A stretch of 20,116 nt of DNA from an uncultured Clostridia bacterium (GCA_946539625.1 CAMNHT010000009.1:1-20116), one strand, 5' to 3'. Shown: positions 6,861 through 15,205, counted from the stretch's first letter. Program-made: numbers and translations. Notes: generated from the sequence alone by a model not told the origin.

Positions 6861-8750
6861 TTAGTTGAAATCAACAATCACTTCGTTGAATTTCTTATTC
6901 TTTCCATAATTGAGAGCCCACGGGGAGCTTCCCCATCCCGAACCGGTCGGCGCGAAGGGCGTTGTGAAGTTCTTGACCTTGGTGTAATCGAAAGTCTTTG
7001 CGACCTTGATCGCAAGGTCCTGCACTTCCGCCAGCTTCTTGAGATATTGTTGACCGATCTCATTCAGGGAATTACTCTTGCCGTTCCGCGCTTTTTTCGC
7101 TTCCTTGTTCGCCTCGGTACGAATCTCTTCCAGTTCCTCAACGCATGCCTTATACTCTTCAAACAGTTGTCTGTCCTCGTCCGAATACTTTCTCTCGGTC
7201 TCAGTTGACGCATAGAAGACGCTGCGTGAAGCGAGATGAATCCCTTCGCCATAGCTATCGGTTCCTTCCGAATTGGTCGGTTCGGCTGTGGGCTGAATGG
7301 TCGGCGGATCGGTCGGAGGCGCATCGGTCGGATCGGGGGTTGGATCGTCGGGTGGCGGTGTGGGCGGATCGGTCGGGACGTCTGCCGGTGTTTCACTTGG
7401 GCTCGGAGAGGGTGAAACCAACGGAATTTCATTGTCCTCATCGATCAGCTTCTGTACATACTTGGTCAGCGGATCAAGAAGCTCTTTATAATGCGTATAG
7501 AGCATATCGCACCAGGTATAACGACCGTACTTCAACGTGTACTTCGAATACTGACTGACCTTTTTGTGATAAACCTTGTTGATGATATCAACGCGATTTG
7601 CCTGATCGGTAAAGCAGAAATTCCATTGGAACAATGACGTAAGAGATCCGCTCATGGAATACATACCGATGTTCTCCGGATCAAGGTTATAAGCGAACGC
7701 TGCAAGCGACGCCGTCTGCGCAAACGTGCAATTGGTGAACAAGTCGCCGTCAAAGGTATCGACGATCTCCGGGATCTTTGTGATCATTCGATCGGCTTTC
7801 ATTTGTTTGAACAGCGCGATCAGCATACGTTTCTGTCTGTCAACCCGTCTGGAATCGCTCGTTTCGCTTGCGGAAAGTCCGTTCTCCGCTTTGCGGACGC
7901 GGCAATAATCCAGAAACGCCTGCCCGTCGATGTGCTGTAATCCTTTTTCATAGGATCTTCCCTGAATATGGAAATTGATGTCCATGTCATAATCAAGTCC
8001 GCCGCAGAGATCGACAAGATCTTTCAGCGACGTCATGGTGACTGCGTAGTAATAATCCACCGGAATCTCGCCGCCGAGCATCCACTCTGCCGCTTCGCAG
8101 ACCTTTTCGAGGCCCTTCGGATTCTCTGAGCCGTCTTTCTTATAGAGTCCGCCGCCGCAATTCAGGGAAGCGTTCAGTTTATAGATGCCCTTGACGCCGG
8201 GGATGCTTGCATACGTATCTCGCGGCAGCGAGATCAGATCGGCGCGATTCTCCGCAAAATTGACTGCAAGGATCATCATGACGTCGGAATGCCATTCCTT
8301 TTTGCCGTTCCACGTCAATCTTTCATCGGAGTAGTCTACACCGATCAAGAGGATATTGACGATATCCTTCATCATCTGTGGGTCTGCCTGCTCCAGCAGT
8401 TCCTCGTATGGATCGACCGTCGGTTCGGGAGTTGACGTCGGCGCTTGCGTCGCGTCGGCATTCGGCGTTTCCGCAGGCAGGACGTTTGCAGATGTGGATT
8501 CCGGTTCTTCCGTCGAAATAATGATAATATCCGTATCTCCGGTTTCCGGCTGTTCAACTTCGCCGTTGCGTTCACCCCTTGCTGCGCATGATCCGTCGTT
8601 TCGGAAAGCGGTTCCCGAACCAAGCGAACTGAAGATCAGCGCCGCAATGATGCCGAGCAGCACTGCACAGCCGGCTATCGAAGCGAATAGGATGATCTTT
8701 TTCTTTGTTGTCATATTCAACGATCCTTTCGGAGCTTTTTTCTTAATCAT
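6861..8750 (-). CDS. LytR-CpsA-Psr (LCP) family glycopolymer transferase
   Basis: The protein has 629 residues. After a short cytoplasmic Lys-rich start there is one membrane helix (about 18-42), then a Thr/Pro/Glu-rich spacer (65-115). The LCP domain covers about 130-320, with NILLIGVDYSD, Asp155 in HSDVMMIL, Arg177 in LISLPRDTY and the Arg pair 301-302 in SDSRRVDRQKRML; these match the metal and pyrophosphate-lipid binding residues of the family. A further unassigned part (325-440) is followed by a Pro/Thr/Asp-rich linker (445-495) and a charged helical tail (515-590). LCP enzymes act outside the membrane, moving teichoic-acid-like or capsular polymers from undecaprenyl pyrophosphate to peptidoglycan. 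The start is uncertain: the ATG at 8750 has AAAGGAG only three bases away, while the ATG at 8714 has AAAGGA nine bases away. Confidence 0.9.
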   Translation of the reverse strand: MIKKKAPKGSLNMTTKKKIILFASIAGCAVLLGIIAALIFSSLGSGTAFRNDGSCAARGERNGEVEQPETGDTDIIIISTEEPESTSANVLPAETPNADATQAPTSTPEPTVDPYEELLEQADPQMMKDIVNILLIGVDYSDERLTWNGKKEWHSDVMMILAVNFAENRADLISLPRDTYASIPGVKGIYKLNASLNCGGGLYKKDGSENPKGLEKVCEAAEWMLGGEIPVDYYYAVTMTSLKDLVDLCGGLDYDMDINFHIQGRSYEKGLQHIDGQAFLDYCRVRKAENGLSASETSDSRRVDRQKRMLIALFKQMKADRMITKIPEIVDTFDGDLFTNCTFAQTASLAAFAYNLDPENIGMYSMSGSLTSLFQWNFCFTDQANRVDIINKVYHKKVSQYSKYTLKYGRYTWCDMLYTHYKELLDPLTKYVQKLIDEDNEIPLVSPSPSPSETPADVPTDPPTPPPDDPTPDPTDAPPTDPPTIQPTAEPTNSEGTDSYGEGIHLASRSVFYASTETERKYSDEDRQLFEEYKACVEELEEIRTEANKEAKKARNGKSNSLNEIGQQYLKKLAEVQDLAIKVAKTFDYTKVKNFTTPFAPTGSGWGSSPWALNYGKNKKFNEVIVDFN

Positions 8751-8941
8751 ACTCTCCTTTTTCGGAAAATGCTACGCAATTGATGATTCGTTACGAACAT
8801 TTTACAAAAACAACGAAAATCAAATCCTTTCTTTAAAATATACTACGTTTCTCTTCATTTGGTTGCAAAAATAGAAAAAAGGGCTTTCTTTTCCGGGCAT
8901 TTGTGCTATACTGTAGATTGATTTAATATGGAGGATTGTAC
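8751..8941. promoter_or_regulatory. Divergent intergenic region between the LCP gene and the GT2-GtrA gene
   Basis: This AT-rich gap must hold promoters for both directions. Rightward, an extended -10 TGCTATACT lies at 8904-8912 with only a weak -35 (near 8884-8890), leading to GGAGG at 8930-8934. Leftward, TATATT (minus strand, 8842-8837) is the best -10 guess, but its nearest TTGCAA is 20 bases upstream, so that call is weak. A short dyad TTCGT/ACGAA sits near 8787-8797. No further gene is seen. Confidence 0.5.
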
Positions 8942-10111
8942 ATGATCGTAGTCATTCCAGCGTACGAACCGGATGAAAAATTGCTCGGCGTACTCAAAGA
9001 TTTTACCGAACAGACAACTTTCCCGATTGTGGTTGTCAATGACGGCAGCAGTGAAGTATGCCGTCCCGTATTTGATGCAGTCAGGAGCTTTTCACGCGTC
9101 ACGCTGCTTGAACATGAAAAAAATCGCGGCAAGGGTGCCGCTATGAAAACGGCGTTTGCATATATCAGGGACAACTACCCCGCTGAAGAAGGCGTTCTTA
9201 CGGTAGATGCGGACGGGCAGCACCTTCTGCATGACTGTCTCAATGTTTGTGAGGCGTATCAAACGCATCCCGATCTTCTGGTCACCGGTTCCCGGCGTTT
9301 TAAGGGAAAGGTCCCGATTCGAAGCCGCATTGGAAACAGCATTACCCGCGGCGTATTTCACCTGACCACTGGCAGCCGTGTTTATGATACGCAGACGGGT
9401 CTTCGCGCGTTTTCCGTAAGCCGTATTCCGGAAATGCTCGATCTGCACGGCGACCGGTACGAATACGAGATCCACCAGCTGCTGCACTGCAGTTCGAAGG
9501 GTTCCGGCGTGCTTGAGGTCCCGATCGAAACGGTTTACATCGACGATAACAGCTCATCCCATTTCGATACGCTGCGCGATTCGATAAAGATATATAAAGT
9601 CATCTTTAAGTTTCTCGGACCGACGTTTCTGAAATTCATGTCGACGTCTTTCGTAAGCTTTCTGATTGACTTTTTAAGCTTCTGCCTCATCTTCTACGGC
9701 GTTGTAGCCGCATTCGGCGGATTCTCCGTTGCAAAGGAAATGTTCTCCTTCCGGCGTGAGGTCACGGAAAAGTGGTCTGAAATACTAATTTCGCTGAATC
9801 CGATCGTTTTTGTCGGCGGTGGTGCGATCCTTCGTATGGTATCGCTCGTGTTGGCGCGCGTGATCTCTGGCTTCTGCAATTACCTCCTGAATCGGCGTTT
9901 CGTCTTCGATGGCTCCAAGAAGGATCGGAATATTGTGAAGTACGCTCTGACCGCCGTTTCGGTCCTGCTTCTGAATTGGTTGTTCATCGAGCTGTTTACA
10001 AGCCTCGGCGTTCCCGCATGGCTTGCGAACATCCTGGCGCAGCTGATCTGCTATCCGATCTCCTTTGCACTGCAGCGAATCTTTGTGTTCCACGGCAGAA
10101 AGCAATCGTAA
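8942..10111 (+). CDS. Membrane glycosyltransferase: GT2 domain fused to GtrA-like membrane domain
   Basis: The protein has 389 residues. A TTG six bases upstream is in frame, but GGAGG (8930-8934) is spaced seven bases from the ATG at 8942, so that start is used. Residues 1-215 are a GT-A glycosyltransferase of the dolichyl-phosphate mannose synthase type: MIVVIPAYEPDEKLL at the start, VNDGSS (33-37 region), the metal-binding DADGQH (89-94) and QTGLRAF (151-157). Residues 228-386 are GtrA-like with four predicted membrane helices (about 231-255, 285-310, 333-353, 358-378) and the hallmark NRRFVF (317-322). About 30 residues separate the first two helices. Such fusions are thought to load a sugar on undecaprenyl phosphate and help move it across the membrane; donor and acceptor cannot be read from sequence. 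The next gene begins four bases after its stop. Confidence 0.9.
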   Translation: MIVVIPAYEPDEKLLGVLKDFTEQTTFPIVVVNDGSSEVCRPVFDAVRSFSRVTLLEHEKNRGKGAAMKTAFAYIRDNYPAEEGVLTVDADGQHLLHDCLNVCEAYQTHPDLLVTGSRRFKGKVPIRSRIGNSITRGVFHLTTGSRVYDTQTGLRAFSVSRIPEMLDLHGDRYEYEIHQLLHCSSKGSGVLEVPIETVYIDDNSSSHFDTLRDSIKIYKVIFKFLGPTFLKFMSTSFVSFLIDFLSFCLIFYGVVAAFGGFSVAKEMFSFRREVTEKWSEILISLNPIVFVGGGAILRMVSLVLARVISGFCNYLLNRRFVFDGSKKDRNIVKYALTAVSVLLLNWLFIELFTSLGVPAWLANILAQLICYPISFALQRIFVFHGRKQS

Positions 10112-10115
10112 AACC

Positions 10116-11474
10116 ATGTCCGAAAAACGTCCCGTTCTTTCCAAAACCGCACAGGCGGTGATCACATTGATCGCCGTCGTGTTGCTGAACCTCACGATCG
10201 TTTTTTCTGCAGTCTATATTCTGTTCCATCTTCTCGAATACTACAATCCGCATTCGTTCATCTACGCGAACATTCCTGCCCTACCGATCGTCATTCCGAT
10301 CCTGCTTGTACTGTCTGTACTGCTGTTTGACTTCCTTCGGATCTGCGGAGCCTTCAGAAACCGGCATTTCAATAAGAGCCGTATGATGCTGATTGTTCTC
10401 TGTGATCTCATCCTGTTTGCCGCGCTATCGCTGACGCTGTACATGAAGACCTGCACGACCTCACTCGTTGAGCTGAACGATATCGAAGAATATGCGCTTC
10501 CCACTCCTGTTTCCGTAAATCCGCAAACGCCGCTCCCCGTCACAGACGTCGAACCGACGGACAGCGTATTGGAGCATACCCAAGCTACGCCTGCACCGAC
10601 GCAGGCGCTCATCGTACCGCTTTCCGAGAAGTTCCCTGAGAAGTTCAGCGGAACGCCGAACGAGGAATCATTTGACAAAACCAACGTTGTTGAAACACTT
10701 GCCGACGGGACGGAAAAAGTGCTGATCTATACATACAGCGGGAAGAACGCGGCGGTCGATATTTATCATTATCAAAAGAATAAGCTCGAATACCAAGTCG
10801 CCGATATCTATGTGCGCGACGCAAACTGCTTCAAAACGAATTACAGCATTTCATACCATCGTAATCAGATCACGCAATTCTACGCCGAGCAGATTCATTC
10901 GATCGTTGCGACGAACGGCGACAACTTCAATTCGGGTAAAATCGAAGATGGGATTGTAATCCGCAACGGCGCGCAGCTCTATCCGGAAGACGGCTCACGA
11001 CAGACGAAGTTCACCCGCGATCTGTGCGTGCTGTACAGCGATGGATCGATGCGCGTATATGACTGCGTGCTCGACACGATCGACTATGATGAGATTCTTT
11101 CGAACTACCCGCGCCAGGCGTTTTATTTCGGGCCGAAGCTTCTGAACGACGACGGAACAGCAAAGACAAAGTTCAATTCCAATCTTGGCAAAGTCAATCC
11201 GCGAACGGTCCTCGGCTATTACGAACCCGGACATTACGCGCTGCTCGTAGTACTCGGCACGCGCGACATGATCGACTTCCGCGGCAAGAATCTCGGCAAC
11301 GGCAAGTCGCCCGGCATGACGCTGATCGAGCTGTCCGCGCTATGTGAGGATCTCGGATTCTCAATGGCATACAATCTCGACGGCGGCGGTTCCTCCAGTA
11401 TGGTCTGGAATCAAACCGTATTCGGTCACAACGACCGCACGCACAGCGATATCCTCGCTGTTGTGGACCCGTAA
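10116..11474 (+). CDS. Membrane protein with phosphodiester glycosidase (NAGPA-like) domain
   Basis: The protein has 452 residues from the ATG at 10116. The frame opens farther upstream inside the previous gene, but this ATG lies four bases after that gene's stop and directly precedes a typical membrane-protein N-terminus; there is no clear ribosome binding site, so translational coupling is likely. Three hydrophobic helices fall at about 12-38, 55-77 and 90-110, followed by a Thr/Pro-rich spacer (128-165). From about 195 to the end it follows the NAGPA fold: VATNGDNF (264-271), GIVIRNG (279-285), NPRTVLGYYE (361-370) and the ending YNLDGGGSSSMVWN (419-432). The family cleaves or exchanges GlcNAc-phosphodiester bonds and is common in exopolysaccharide loci. 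The domain should lie outside the membrane. Its substrate is unknown, but the neighbouring glycosyltransferase suggests a surface glycan. Confidence 0.88.
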   Translation: MSEKRPVLSKTAQAVITLIAVVLLNLTIVFSAVYILFHLLEYYNPHSFIYANIPALPIVIPILLVLSVLLFDFLRICGAFRNRHFNKSRMMLIVLCDLILFAALSLTLYMKTCTTSLVELNDIEEYALPTPVSVNPQTPLPVTDVEPTDSVLEHTQATPAPTQALIVPLSEKFPEKFSGTPNEESFDKTNVVETLADGTEKVLIYTYSGKNAAVDIYHYQKNKLEYQVADIYVRDANCFKTNYSISYHRNQITQFYAEQIHSIVATNGDNFNSGKIEDGIVIRNGAQLYPEDGSRQTKFTRDLCVLYSDGSMRVYDCVLDTIDYDEILSNYPRQAFYFGPKLLNDDGTAKTKFNSNLGKVNPRTVLGYYEPGHYALLVVLGTRDMIDFRGKNLGNGKSPGMTLIELSALCEDLGFSMAYNLDGGGSSSMVWNQTVFGHNDRTHSDILAVVDP

Positions 11475-11484
11475 GGAGGTGCTT

Positions 11485-11844
11485 ATGAACAAAAAGATCC
11501 GCAACATCGCAGCGCTCCTTGCGCACATCTGTCTCATCCTTGCAATCGTATATCTCGGATTCTTTATCGTTTGCTCGGTACGCGCACATAATGCCGATGC
11601 TTCCGACCAAGAGGATCTGTATCTTCAACAGGCGATGCATGAACACGATTTCTCTTTCATTACGGTCGGCAGAGCGCTCTCCGATCATAACGACCCTGCA
11701 CGTGAGAACATGCTCATTGCACTCGATCTTGTCGTCCCCTTGCTGTGCCTCGCTTCCGGCATTCTTCTGCAGCTTGCCATGATTCGTCCGCGCCGCAAGC
11801 ACAAACTTGAAAAACAATCTCAATCTACACAATACAGGAGGTAA
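11485..11844 (+). CDS. Small membrane protein with two helices, unknown function
   Basis: This 119-residue protein has hydrophobic helices at about 8-31 and 77-100 and a basic C-terminal tail (101-119), so both ends should be cytoplasmic with a roughly 45-residue acidic outer loop. The frame is open upstream inside the previous gene, but AAGGAGGT at 11473-11480 selects the ATG at 11485. I do not recognise the family. It lies ten bases after the NAGPA-like gene and two bases before the aminopeptidase gene, whose ribosome binding site is formed by its last Arg codons. That suggests shared transcription and possibly a partner role for the membrane enzymes upstream. Confidence 0.78.
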   Translation: MNKKIRNIAALLAHICLILAIVYLGFFIVCSVRAHNADASDQEDLYLQQAMHEHDFSFITVGRALSDHNDPARENMLIALDLVVPLLCLASGILLQLAMIRPRRKHKLEKQSQSTQYRR

Positions 11845-11846
11845 GT

Positions 11847-13157
11847 ATGAACCAATCCGATCTTGACCGCACCAATGCGTTGCTCGATTTTATCGAGCGC
11901 TCCCCCGTCAGTTTTGCCGCCGTAGAAACCGCGCAGTCCATGCTGGATGAAGCGGGCTACGTCCGTCTTTCTTTTCAGAATGTATGGAATCTTGCGCCCG
12001 GCGGCAAGTACTACGTCACGCGCAACGGCTCCTCGCTGATCGCTTTTATCGTACCGGAAAACCCGAACGCGGGCTTTATGATCGCGGCAAGCCACAGTGA
12101 TTCTCCGTGCTTTAAGCTGAAGACCGATTCCGAAGTTGTCATGTTTGACCGGTATCTGAAGCTCAATACAGAGGGCTACGGCGGCATGATCTGCTCGAGC
12201 TGGTTCGACCGTCCCCTCTCCCTTGCCGGACGCGCCATAGTCAAAAACGGTTCGACATTTGAAACACGCGTCGTAACATTCGACCGCGACCTCTGCCTGA
12301 TTCCGAACGTATGCATCCACTTCAACCGGGAGATCAATAACGGCTATAAGTATAACAAAGCGGTCGATACGCTTCCGCTTCTTTCCAACACAAATGAAAA
12401 AGGTTCTGTATTGAAGCTTGTTGCGGACAAACTCGGTGTCGAACCGGATGCCATTGTTTCCATGGATATGTTCGTCATCAACCGTACGCGCGGATCGGTC
12501 TTCGGTGCGGACGATGCATTCTTCTGTGCGCCTCGCATCGACGACCTGCAATGCGCATACACCACGCTGGCCGCTCTGATTGAAGCGGAGAGCCCGAAGG
12601 CAATTCCCGTCTATGCGCTGTTTGACAACGAGGAGGTCGGCAGTGAAACGAAACAGGGCGCCGCAAGCACATTCCTGTTTGACGTTTTGACGCGCGTTGC
12701 CGCGCATTACGATCGTACGCTGTCCGAGATGCTTCCGGCGTCCTTTATGCTTTCGTGCGACAACGGGCATGCGCTGCATCCGAATCATCCGGAGCTAAGT
12801 GACGCCAAAAACGCGCCGCATCTGAACGGCGGCGTTGTCATCAAGCACAACGCAAACCAACGCTATGCGACCGATGCGCTGTCCGAAGCGCTCTTTACCG
12901 AGATCTGTAAACGTGCCGATGTTCCGGTGCAGCATTTTGCAAACCGCAGCGATATTGCCGGAGGCGGGACTTTGGGCAGCATCAGCAACACACGCGTTTC
13001 TTTGAAGACGGTCGATATCGGGCTTGCGCAGCTTGCTATGCACTCGGCAGTCGAAACCGGCGGTGTCAGGGATACCGACTACATGATCCGTGCGGCAAAA
13101 GAGTTTTATGAAAGCGCGCTGACCGTCTCCGAAGAGGGCGCGATCGTACTTGAATAA
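11847..13157 (+). CDS. M18 family zinc aminopeptidase
   Basis: This is a 436-residue cytosolic enzyme, standard for M18 (aspartyl aminopeptidase / ApeB type). The co-catalytic zinc ligands are His83 (ASHSDSP), Asp232 (APRIDDL), Glu263 (FDNEEVGS), Asp305 (LSCDNGHA) and His399 (LAMHSAVE), with Glu262 as the likely general base. Further conserved blocks are GGMICSSWFDRPLSLAGR (112-129) and SDIAGGGTLGSIS (368-380). It removes N-terminal residues from peptides, often acidic ones, and should serve peptide turnover. AGGAGG at 11835-11840, formed by the end of the preceding gene, supports the ATG at 11847. It is the last gene of its unit and is followed by a hairpin. Its link to the glycan genes upstream is probably only co-transcription. 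Confidence 0.94.
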   Translation: MNQSDLDRTNALLDFIERSPVSFAAVETAQSMLDEAGYVRLSFQNVWNLAPGGKYYVTRNGSSLIAFIVPENPNAGFMIAASHSDSPCFKLKTDSEVVMFDRYLKLNTEGYGGMICSSWFDRPLSLAGRAIVKNGSTFETRVVTFDRDLCLIPNVCIHFNREINNGYKYNKAVDTLPLLSNTNEKGSVLKLVADKLGVEPDAIVSMDMFVINRTRGSVFGADDAFFCAPRIDDLQCAYTTLAALIEAESPKAIPVYALFDNEEVGSETKQGAASTFLFDVLTRVAAHYDRTLSEMLPASFMLSCDNGHALHPNHPELSDAKNAPHLNGGVVIKHNANQRYATDALSEALFTEICKRADVPVQHFANRSDIAGGGTLGSISNTRVSLKTVDIGLAQLAMHSAVETGGVRDTDYMIRAAKEFYESALTVSEEGAIVLE

Positions 13158-13160
13158 TAA

Positions 13161-13207
13161 GAATACAGCGAAAGCAGGGATTTCATTTCCCTGCTTTCTT
13201 TGTATTC
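13161..13207. terminator. Hairpin terminator between aminopeptidase and SDR genes
   Basis: An 11-bp stem, GAAAGCAGGGA (13170-13180) with TCCCTGCTTTC (13188-13198), is topped by a 7-base loop. It is extended by an outer GAATAC (13161-13166)/GTATTC (13202-13207) pair. The plus strand then reads TTTG, a short imperfect U-tract. The loop contains the stop codon of the convergent dehydrogenase gene at 13183-13185. Confidence 0.75.
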
Positions 13208-13992
13208 AAAAATTGACGGATTGCAAAGAGCTTCAGCCTCTTCGGAAGAACGCCGTAAAGGAACAGAAGCGGATTCCGGTTCAGGCTGTATGCAAAGTGC
13301 GGATGTTTTGCAGTAAGTGCTTTCTTGACTATCTTTGCAACGGCTTCCGGCGGGACCGCTCTTGCTTCGACCGTTTTTGTGACGCGCAGGAACTTTTCCG
13401 CAACATCCGGATAGTGCGTTGTGCGGTCCGTAAACGTTTCAATGCTTTTCACCGAATCAGAAAGAAGCGGCGTTTCGACCGCGCCGGGACGGATGACAGA
13501 CACGGATATACCGATTAACTGCAGCTCCATCGCAAGCGAAAACGCAAAGCGGTCGAGCGTGCCTTTGGTGATTCCATAAAGTCCCGTAAACGGCAGCGGA
13601 TCAATGCTCGAAAGCTCACTTGTAACGAGAACGACCCGTGCACCTTCCGAAAGCATCGGCAAGAACGTTTTGATCACGCGGTACGCGCCGAACACGTTGA
13701 TCTCGAAGATGCGCCGCATCCGCGTCTCTTCGATCTCGACAAGCGAATCCGCCTCATAGATCCCTGCCATGTATACGATCGCGTCGATGTGATCCGTCTG
13801 CTTCTTTGTCGCTTCAAATGCAGCTGTGACTGGGTCTGCGTCGGTCAGGTCGGCATACAGAGGAACGACGCCTTTCGGCAGTTTTATACCGGGGCGGTCC
13901 ATGCCGAGCACATTAACGTTGTCTTTCAGAAACATTTGGGCGCAGGCGGTTCCCATTCCCCCACCTGCGCCGATCAATAAAACCGTTTTCAT
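13183..13992 (-). CDS. Short-chain dehydrogenase/reductase (SDR)
   Basis: The protein has 269 residues from the ATG at 13992. It starts directly with the Rossmann strand and cofactor loop [14 protein letters not shown] (GAGGGMG at 8-14), which favours this start over an in-frame ATG 33 bases upstream. Other classical SDR features are YMAG (74-77, in place of NNAG), Asn99, a Ser cluster at 125-129 and the active-site YGITK with Tyr139 and Lys143. Asp32 after the second strand (LGMDRPG) suggests NAD rather than NADP, by family rule. The substrate cannot be told. The C-terminal part (240-262) is hydrophobic and basic, perhaps membrane-associated. Its ATG overlaps the trpS stop as TAATG with no separate ribosome binding site, so it is translated by coupling to trpS. 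Confidence 0.9.
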   Translation of the reverse strand: MKTVLLIGAGGGMGTACAQMFLKDNVNVLGMDRPGIKLPKGVVPLYADLTDADPVTAAFEATKKQTDHIDAIVYMAGIYEADSLVEIEETRMRRIFEINVFGAYRVIKTFLPMLSEGARVVLVTSELSSIDPLPFTGLYGITKGTLDRFAFSLAMELQLIGISVSVIRPGAVETPLLSDSVKSIETFTDRTTHYPDVAEKFLRVTKTVEARAVPPEAVAKIVKKALTAKHPHFAYSLNRNPLLFLYGVLPKRLKLFAIRQFLNTKKAGK

Positions 13993-15101
13993 TATTGTTT
14001 CGAAGCTTTCAGAAGCGCTTCCCATTCCTTCACGATCCTGCGGTCGTCAAAATAGTTGATGCGCATCGCTGCTCTGACGCGAGCAAGCGTTTCATTGGTG
14101 ATTTCCACCGCCCTCTTCGTGCCTTCTGAAAGGACGTCATACACCGCGTTGATGTCCGCTTCCCACTTTGCGCGTGCGGCGCGGATCGGTGCAAGCTCCG
14201 ATTCGAGCACGTTGATGAGAAACTTCTTGCAGGTCCCGTCGCCGAGGCCCCCGCGCGTATAGTGCGCTTTCATCTCGTCGAGGTTTGCATATTCGGGCAA
14301 AAACTCTGCAAAGTGCGCGTCGCACGCAAACGCGTCGAGATACGTGAACACGACATTGCCTTCGAGATGGCCGGGATCCTCGATGCGAAGGTGCTGCGGA
14401 TCGGTGAACATCTTGCCATTGATCTGCTTTTTGACGGTCTTCGCGTCGTCGGACAGATAGATGCAGTTGCCGAGCGATTTCGACATCTTCGCCTTGCCGT
14501 CAACGCCCGGAAGTCGCCTCTGCGTCTCATTTTCCGGGATCAGCGCCTTCGGGAACACGAGCGTTTCGCCGTAGATGCGGTTGAACTTCTCGACGATCTC
14601 GCGTGTCTGCTCGATCATCGGAAGCTGATCCTCGCCGACCGGAACCACAGTCGCGTTGAAAGCGGTGATGTCCGCCGCCTGTGACACCGGATAGCTGAAA
14701 AATCCCGCCGGAAGCCCCTCGTCCGCAAAGCCACGCATCTGGATCTCCGCCTTGACGGTGGGATTTCTCGACAGCCGCGCAGTTGTCACAAGGTTCATAT
14801 AGTAGAACGTCAGCGCATGCAGAGCAGGCAGTGCGGACTGGATGCAGATCGTGGATTTAGCGGGGTCGATGCCGACCGAAAGATAGTCTAGTGCGACCTG
14901 AATGATATTGTCACGGATCTTTGCGGGATTGTCCGCGTTGTCCGTCAGCGCCTGATCGTCCGCGATCAGAATGTTGATTGCGTCGAATTTGCCGGAATTC
15001 TGCAGCTCCACGCGCCGTTTCAGCGAGCCGACGTAATGCCCGAGATGCAGCCTGCCGGTCGGACGGTCGCCGGTCAGAATGATGTTCTTTTCCTTATCCA
15101 T
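13992..15101 (-). CDS. trpS: Tryptophanyl-tRNA synthetase
   Basis: This is a 369-residue class I aminoacyl-tRNA synthetase that charges tRNA-Trp. The ATP-binding HIGH motif appears as HLGH (19-22) within [17 protein letters not shown], and KMSKS is at 205-209. The [16 protein letters not shown] block (153-168) is typical of bacterial TrpRS. The protein is longer than the roughly 330 residues of the Bacillus enzyme because of a longer C-terminal half (about 225-300). GGAGG six bases before the ATG supports the start. A promoter-like TATAAT (minus strand, 15142-15137) with TGGACG 17 bases upstream lies in the short divergent gap. No T-box leader fits between that promoter and the gene, so tryptophan-dependent antitermination of the usual Firmicutes kind is not visible here. 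Confidence 0.96.
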   Translation of the reverse strand: MDKEKNIILTGDRPTGRLHLGHYVGSLKRRVELQNSGKFDAINILIADDQALTDNADNPAKIRDNIIQVALDYLSVGIDPAKSTICIQSALPALHALTFYYMNLVTTARLSRNPTVKAEIQMRGFADEGLPAGFFSYPVSQAADITAFNATVVPVGEDQLPMIEQTREIVEKFNRIYGETLVFPKALIPENETQRRLPGVDGKAKMSKSLGNCIYLSDDAKTVKKQINGKMFTDPQHLRIEDPGHLEGNVVFTYLDAFACDAHFAEFLPEYANLDEMKAHYTRGGLGDGTCKKFLINVLESELAPIRAARAKWEADINAVYDVLSEGTKRAVEITNETLARVRAAMRINYFDDRRIVKEWEALLKASKQ

Positions 15102-15136
15102 AACATGCCTCCGCAGGAAATTTTCGTATATGGTGC

Positions 15137-15165
15137 ATTATACCGCAAAAATGCCGGTTCGTCCA
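15137..15165 (-). promoter_or_regulatory. Promoter of trpS
   Basis: On the minus strand, TGGACG (15165-15160), 17 bases, then a perfect TATAAT (15142-15137), about 36 bases before the trpS ATG. The -35 has four of six consensus bases. The leader is too short for a T-box. Confidence 0.65.
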
Positions 15166-15176
15166 TACCGAGTTTC

Positions 15177-15205
15177 TTGAAACTGTGTGTATTTTATGAT
15201 AGAAT
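15177..15205 (+). promoter_or_regulatory. Promoter of the GNAT gene
   Basis: TTGAAA (15177-15182), 17 bases, then TAGAAT (15200-15205), each with one or two departures from the sigma-A consensus. It lies 20 bases before the ATG and directly upstream of GGAGGT (15215-15220). It is back to back with the trpS promoter. Confidence 0.75.

Noticed and set aside
7270..7400. Repetitive GGATCGGTCGG-like DNA that might suggest a CRISPR or tandem repeat
   Set aside because: The period is irregular and follows codons of the Pro/Thr/Asp-rich linker of the LCP protein; there are no conserved repeats with unique spacers.
8356..8874. A 172-codon plus-strand open frame opposite the start of the LCP gene
   Set aside because: It is antisense to the LCP N-terminus and spacer and runs into the divergent promoter region, and its Ser/Val-rich translation mirrors the reversed Pro/Thr-rich spacer.
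8936..8941. A TTG start for the GT2-GtrA gene six bases upstream of the chosen ATG
   Set aside because: The TTG would be only one base from the GGAGG, whereas the ATG at 8942 is seven bases away.
11820..12788. A 322-codon open frame on the minus strand opposite the aminopeptidase gene
   Set aside because: It lies fully antisense to a well-supported M18 gene, has no ribosome binding site and its translation shows no domain; it follows from the GC-skewed third codon positions of the real gene.
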